Shown piece by piece: positions 59,061-64,000 of a stretch of DNA of 64,000 nt (within the stretch, counting starts at the first letter, position 1; every line of letters begins with the position of its first letter). This DNA is from Oehlia diaphana (Eukaryota; Glomeromycota; Glomeromycetes; Glomerales; Glomeraceae): NCBI GenBank assembly GCA_003833135.1, contig QZLH01000027.1, positions 51,812-115,811 of the forward strand, read 5' to 3'. Under the pieces are notes generated by a model that had not been told where the DNA came from, searched no databases, and was given only the letters and a program-made list of their open reading frames with translations. Position numbers and translations under genes: made by a program.

Positions 59061-59387
59061 TACCTTACATTTCTAATTCAGTGGTAGAAAAAAGCAAAAA
59101 AGCTAATAATTTTTTTTTCAAAAAAAATTGATTACAAGGTTATTTTTTATATCAAAATTAATTTGCTTGTTTATATTATAAATATAAAATAAAAGTTAGC
59201 TATCAAAAATTCAGTATCATGGTCATAATTAAAAAATTTTATAGTATTATTAAGATTCTGTGAAAGTTTGGTGTTTGTAAAGCCATAACTCTCCGTTCTT
59301 TTGTAAAAGTATTATTTATCCTCAGCTACGCTTTGGATATCTTCGGTTAGACATATTGTAATGCAAGGTATGTAGGTCTAAGAAATG
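59061..59387. other. AT-rich spacer, no gene seen
   Basis: 3' flank of the preceding pseudogene. Nothing recognisable. Confidence 0.45.
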
Positions 59388-59660
59388 TGTGTCGAACGCC
59401 TCGCCTTGAAAGATGTAGTAACTGAGGAGGACGTGGTTGATTTCATCAATGAGTATAGAGAACATTCAGTACAAGGGTGTGATGGAAGTGGAAGAAGATG
59501 ATGACTGCTACTTAAGGCAGAGGTCGAGGAGTTTGACGCTAACAATGAGAAGATGAAGGCTCATCTTGCGAAAGAGGATAAGACAAAAAGAGCGGAAGTA
59601 GATAAACCGGTGGACAGGCCCAAGAAAATACGGGCAACAGATAACGAAAAGGTTTAGTGT
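59388..59660 (+). pseudogene. Unassigned coding remnant
   Basis: Two less AT-rich frames, CVERLALKDVVTEEDVVDFI (then NEYREHSVQG) and, in another register, LKAEVEEFDANNEKMKAHLA, with charged coiled-coil-like composition. They are separated by stops near 59500. They look like fragments of one protein, but I cannot name the family. The base composition differs from the surrounding DNA. Confidence 0.4.
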
Positions 59661-59978
59661 TATTGGGTAATTGATGGAGGGTAAGTTTTTTTTAAGATAG
59701 TCTTCTAGAATGTGGGTTTTTTGCTGAATATCGTAGATAGTAAATTTTTACAAAAAATGTACGTGTGTGCTACGATGTTAAATTTAACCAGCAAAATGAC
59801 TATTTCAATTTGGTGTGTAATTTTATTTTTTGGAATTAATTTAATTTTATGTTTTAACAGTGTAAAGGGGTAACTGTTAGTAAATTTAATGACCGAACTA
59901 AAGGAGTGGCGTGGTATGGCAGGAGTGACATCTACTCAATGGGCATAAATGTAGGTTATTCGAGTTTTGCGTCGCGTC
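59661..59978. other. Intergenic spacer
   Basis: Short spacer between a coding remnant and a MITE, with no recognisable feature. Confidence 0.4.
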
Positions 59979-60206
59979 CAGTGTTGGAAATTCAGATTTT
60001 AAATCACGTGCGGAATATGCACATTATTTGAAATTTTTATGCGCGCAAATTTGTATGCAATGTGCGGAAATGTAAAAAATATATAAGAATGTGTCAGATA
60101 TGCAAATTTTTGTGTGCGCAAAGCGCACGCAAAAATTTTTGGTTATGTGCGGAGTTTTTAAAAATTTGTGCGCGCGCACACTCCGCACATTGAATTTCCA
60201 ACACTG
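59979..60206. mobile_element. 228-bp hAT-like MITE with 16-bp perfect TIR
   Basis: CAGTGTTGGAAATTCA at the left is matched by its perfect inverse at the right (60191-60206). Subterminal copies of TGTGCGGA or GTGCGGA occur in both orientations, and an inner hairpin (TGTGCGC AAA GCGCACG) sits near 60110-60130. The size and first eight bases match the element at 30370. No exact eight-base target duplication is visible. Confidence 0.8.
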
Positions 60207-60472
60207 CGTACGACGACATGGTAATTAAAAAAAGAGAAAATCAAGACCTGCGGTTGCATAAGTGTCTCGTCGGGAGTAGGGTGTCCAGGATGGGTTGTCG
60301 TGATGGTCTAAAAATCGCGTGTGATTTTCACGATTTTATCGCGAAAATCGCGATTATAATTTTGGCCGAAATTAACATAATTTCGACCAGAATTAACATT
60401 AAAAAACTTACAATTTTTATTTTTATTATTTTATTTACAATTTTTTGTCTTTACAAAAATTTCATCTATAAA

Positions 60473-61060
60473 CTATTCCCTAACTAGCAAATTAATATCA
60501 ATATTACCATTCAAATTAAAATAAAGAAAATTAAGCATTTTAATGCTTTCTTCTTTAAGTGTCACTCTTCTATCTGATAATATACTTTTGTAACTAGAAA
60601 AACTACGTTCAATATCTACACCAGATACTGGTAACCATATATATCTCAAAGCTAATGAACTAAGTTCTGGTAATAAATGTGATTTACCTCACCAATATAC
60701 ATCTAAATTTTCAAATTCTTCAACAGATTCATTTAATCCACAGTAAATACCTCATTTTTGTATTAAAATATCCATAGGAAATTGAAATTCTTCAATAATT
60801 CTATAGTCTCCCATATTATGATGTGCCGTATTGGACTGAATAAATCTTGGATCAAAGCATTGTATTACTCTAAATAATGGTAAAGCTGAATGATTACTAG
60901 ATATATGTTTTTCACACTTTTCATAAGCCAACACAAAAGTCTTAGAAAATAATGAGATAAATGATTCTCTATCATAATTTCTTTCATTAAAAATTTGTTC
61001 TATTTCATTTGAAACTGGAGGATTCCTTCTTCCTGATGAAAGAAAAACTTGAAGGTTTAT
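60473..61060 (-). pseudogene. hAT transposase C-terminal (dimerisation) fragment
   Basis: Reading the minus strand toward the stop at 60473-60475 gives LSSLALRYIWLPVSGVDIER, SFSSYKSILSDRRVTLKEES and IKMLNFLYFNLNGNIDINLL. The conserved LPVS..DIERSFS segment is typical of the hAT C-terminal dimerisation region. Further upstream, MLAYEKCEKHISSNHSALPL is in an open frame, but stops near 60690 and 60750 interrupt it. The N-terminal DNA-binding and catalytic parts are not seen here. It could have mobilised the CAGTG-ended MITEs, but that is inference. Confidence 0.65.
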
Positions 61061-61501
61061 TATTCATAAATAATCAAAGAGAACTATAGCTTTGTTTTGT
61101 ATTTTAAAGAATTCTAAATCATTAATCAATCTGAATAAAATTCAATAAATGATGAGTATAATAAAATTAATGAAGTTATAGCTAATAATTTATTTTCTTA
61201 CCTGCCACAATTGTATGTAATAAAAAATATAAAAATTTTAACATATGAAATGTGATTATGATATTCACAAAAAGTCTGAAAATACCGGATAGCTTTGAAT
61301 CATGATTGATACTTTGCAAAAAATGGTTGAATATTTGAATTGATTTCATTACTATTTTAAAACCATTTCACTATTATTTCATTATTATTTACAATATTAT
61401 TATGAAACAATGTTGAAAAGTCTTATAATTTCATGTCAAAAAATTGATATTATTTAAATATTATTTTAAAATATTTTTGTAATTTTTTTGTAATTATTTC
61501 A

Positions 61502-61611
61502 TAATTAATAATAAACTATTTTGTAATTAATAATAAATCATTTCGTAATTAATAATAAATCATTTTGTAATTAATAATAAATCATTTTGTAATTAATAAT
61601 AAATCATTTCA
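61502..61611 (+). repeat. 22-bp minisatellite, five copies
   Basis: Unit TAATTAATAATAAATCATTT plus TG, CG or CA, five times in tandem. It lies between two transposase relics. Confidence 0.9.
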
Positions 61612-61739
61612 TAATTTAAATGTAATTAATTTGAAATTTAAATGTAATTTTATTAATACACTTTTGCAATTATATTGAAACAATATTATTCAGACTGCCG
61701 TATAATAAAATAAATTATAAATATAGTATGCATTATTAT

Positions 61740-64000
61740 GAGAATGTTTTCCATTTATATAATCTGATTTATACTGATGTACAAAATGAATATTTAGTTG
61801 ATGATCAAGCCATTTTATTGCATAAATACGCCTTTATGTATAATCTGATTGATGCTGTAATTTATAAATAAAACACTTCAATTTTCGATCAATAGTATCT
61901 TGAACAATAAACTAATCTAAAAAAAGAAATGGTACTTGATAATTTCCTTTAGTATGTAAAAATATTGCTCTGATTCGTGCGTAAGATACTCTAGTAGTTG
62001 TTTCTTGAGAAGTATCATTAGTTGATAAATCTTCCAAAACATCTATAACATCATCCACCTTCAATTTTACATCAATTTGATCATTATCATTATTATATAG
62101 GACGCACTCTTATAATATTTGACTTTACGTGATGTTAAATATTCTGATACATTTAATTCTTCTTCATAAGCCTGACATAATTTCACAAATAAATCATCAT
62201 TCAAAATAGATATAAGCCCAGTCTCTTCCAATTCATGTCTTTTAAGCTGTGATCTGACGCATATATTAACATAACCTTCAACCATGCAGGATAACAGCAA
62301 ATCTGTAAATAACAATTAATATATTAAATAAATATTCAGATTAGATGATTAGTATTAAGTAAATAATTAAATACCATTATCATCTGTATGTTTGGGATAT
62401 TCTGATTGTAATGGTAAAATATACCAAGAGGCTAATAAAGATTGTACACATTAATCTTTTGATAATTTTTTAAAATTAAACTGCATCACATTATTATATC
62501 TAAAATCAGTACCACCTTCTAACAAATATCGAAGTATTTGCAATGTATTGTGATATTGTGCAAAGTCTAATTTGATATTTTTTTGTTTGAATGTAGAATT
62601 ATAGCTTTGAAAAGATGATGAATCATCTCTTTAATAGATACTGCAGTGTTTACAAGTGTTGCAAAATTCTGAATATACATATCAAAGTAACGGATAACAT
62701 AAAAATTAGGTAATTGTGTGATAGACAGAAAAATCTAAATTTATTTGATAAATGATGTATCAGTATCATTAAATAAATTTATATAAATAAATAAAATATA
62801 ACTTGCCTTTGAAACTAAGTTTGTCCATTGAGTAATACAATCTTTTAATTCGTTATAATTTGATTCATTAAATGTTTTTTTAAATGTTAGAGATACTAAT
62901 TTAGCAAATAATACCCAAAGATTTCGCAGCTGATCAATTACCTAATTTTTTCGTGTAAGATTACAAGTTGTAATCAAATTATTGACAAATGTATCTTTCA
63001 ATGATAATATATTTATTGCACGATTAAGCAAAAAAGGCATTATCATTGTAAGATGAAAATAATCTGAAAAATAATAAGAGTTTAAGTGAGTAATTGGATT
63101 TTGTTGTCATGACCATACACTTGGAAATTCAAAGTATTTCCAATTAGTTAAAAATAACTCTTCCCCCTTGGATATTAAAATTGCAAATATTATTTGCAAC
63201 ATTTGATTTGCCAAACCTTCCATGCAATGAAATGCATCATAAGGACATTGTAAATGATGATCCCAAATCACATTGTCAAAAATTGATGGCTTATACCAAA
63301 TGCCATATTGTGTTGAAAGTGAGTCATGTTCTGCTTGAGTCCTAGCATTATTCAATTTATTAATTTGTAAGGTTGTATTGTGATAATATCATCCATTTGC
63401 CAAAATATCAAAAGACATATCGTGCAATTCATTATGATGAATAATGCAATTGCGACAACCATAATTTGCATTATGATTTTTAACTCCAGCTTGTTCATTT
63501 TCTTCAGGTAAATCTGATATTATATCACCTAATCCACCCATTATCCAAATGTGTTTATCATCTAAATCCATTTCAAATCCATTTTCAAGTTCTTTAATAT
63601 CAGAAATTAGCGGCTTTAAGACATCATCACAAGTTGCTGCAAAAGGAATAAAACATAAAGGAAATAGTTCTTAAGTTTTTGTCATAAAACTTAAGGCATA
63701 TTGCCAACTTGAAGATACACTTTTCCAATAGCATGGTATGCATTACGGAAAGGGCTAAATTTATCAATATATATATTAAGAAAAAATTTGTAGATAGGTA
63801 ATTTACATAGAGGATCTTGAATTTGTATATATTCAATTGGATGTCGATGGCAAAGATTAATTGATCTTATTGTTTATACACCATTAGCTATATATACAAT
63901 TTCTTCAATAAAATATTCATATCTATTAGGTTGGTTTATATCTGTTAGCCTAGTGTTCAGACCCGTAAACTGTTATTAACTGGTTATAATGAATATCTGT
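61740..64000 (-). pseudogene. TNP2/DDE-like transposase relic, running off the window
   Basis: The minus strand carries a long degenerate coding region: NGFEMDLDDKHIWIMGGLGD, IISDLPEENEQAGVKNHNAN, YGCRNCIIHHNELHDMSFDI, then DNVIWDHHLQCPYDAFHCME and EELFLTNWKYFEF, later LKRHELEETGLISILNDDLF and TRVSYARIRAIFLHTKGNYQ. The cysteine/histidine-containing YGCRNC and the following HHLQ..YDAFHC region fit TNP2-like transposon proteins abundant in these fungi. In-frame stops occur near 63388, 63106 and 62942. Whether the parts below 62.0 kb are the same element is inferred from continuing similarity of style and strand. Confidence 0.6.

Noticed and set aside
59971..60214. Eight-base target duplication for the second MITE
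   Set aside because: The flanks GTCGCGTC and CGTACGAC do not match; only partial resemblance remains.

Overview
This is a eukaryotic nuclear sequence that is very AT-rich. Its genes are broken by many short introns of about 50-120 bp with GT..AG ends and CTAAC-like branch sites. The gene content (Ku70, MSH4, SKI2, THO subunit 1, a WOPR regulator, COA6, IFRD) is fungal. The second half carries F-box, methyltransferase, Crinkler-type, T5orf172-type and transposase-relic sequences, which together suggest an arbuscular mycorrhizal fungus of the Glomeromycotina (Rhizophagus-like). That assignment is inference from content and base composition, not from a database match. I recognise no tRNA, rRNA or CRISPR.

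Layout. 1-2.86 kb is low-complexity intergenic DNA. 2.86-30.2 kb is a gene-dense core block: MSH4 (+), IFRD-type protein (-), THO subunit 1 (-), Ku70 (-), an intronless protein with three dsRNA-binding domains (+), SKI2 helicase (-), a WOPR transcription factor (-) and COA6 (-). These genes serve meiotic recombination, DNA end joining, mRNP export, 3'-5' RNA decay, dsRNA binding, developmental transcription and cytochrome oxidase assembly. 30.2-41.9 kb has no conventional gene. It holds small terminal-inverted-repeat (TIR) elements, a 52-bp satellite with a dimeric higher-order pattern and, most strikingly, an array on the minus strand (about 35.8-38.8 kb). In that array exon-like blocks of 24-51 bases alternate with intron-like blocks that carry 5' splice sites next to a hairpin, a branch site and a 3' splice site.

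41.9-48.9 kb carries three genes of types often expanded in these fungi: an F-box/LRR-like protein, a SAM-dependent methyltransferase and a seven-helix membrane protein. 49-64 kb is a degenerate repeat-rich zone. It contains a Crinkler-type pseudogene beside two inverted-repeat elements, an acidic ORF split by a hAT-like insertion whose removal restores the frame, a 518-N assembly gap with suspiciously identical flanks, a 21-bp minisatellite open in three frames, a broken T5orf172-type gene, another hAT-like MITE, and relics of a hAT and a TNP2-like transposase.

Coding coordinates for multi-exon genes give the full span, introns included. Exon boundaries were read by eye from splice consensus and frame continuity.
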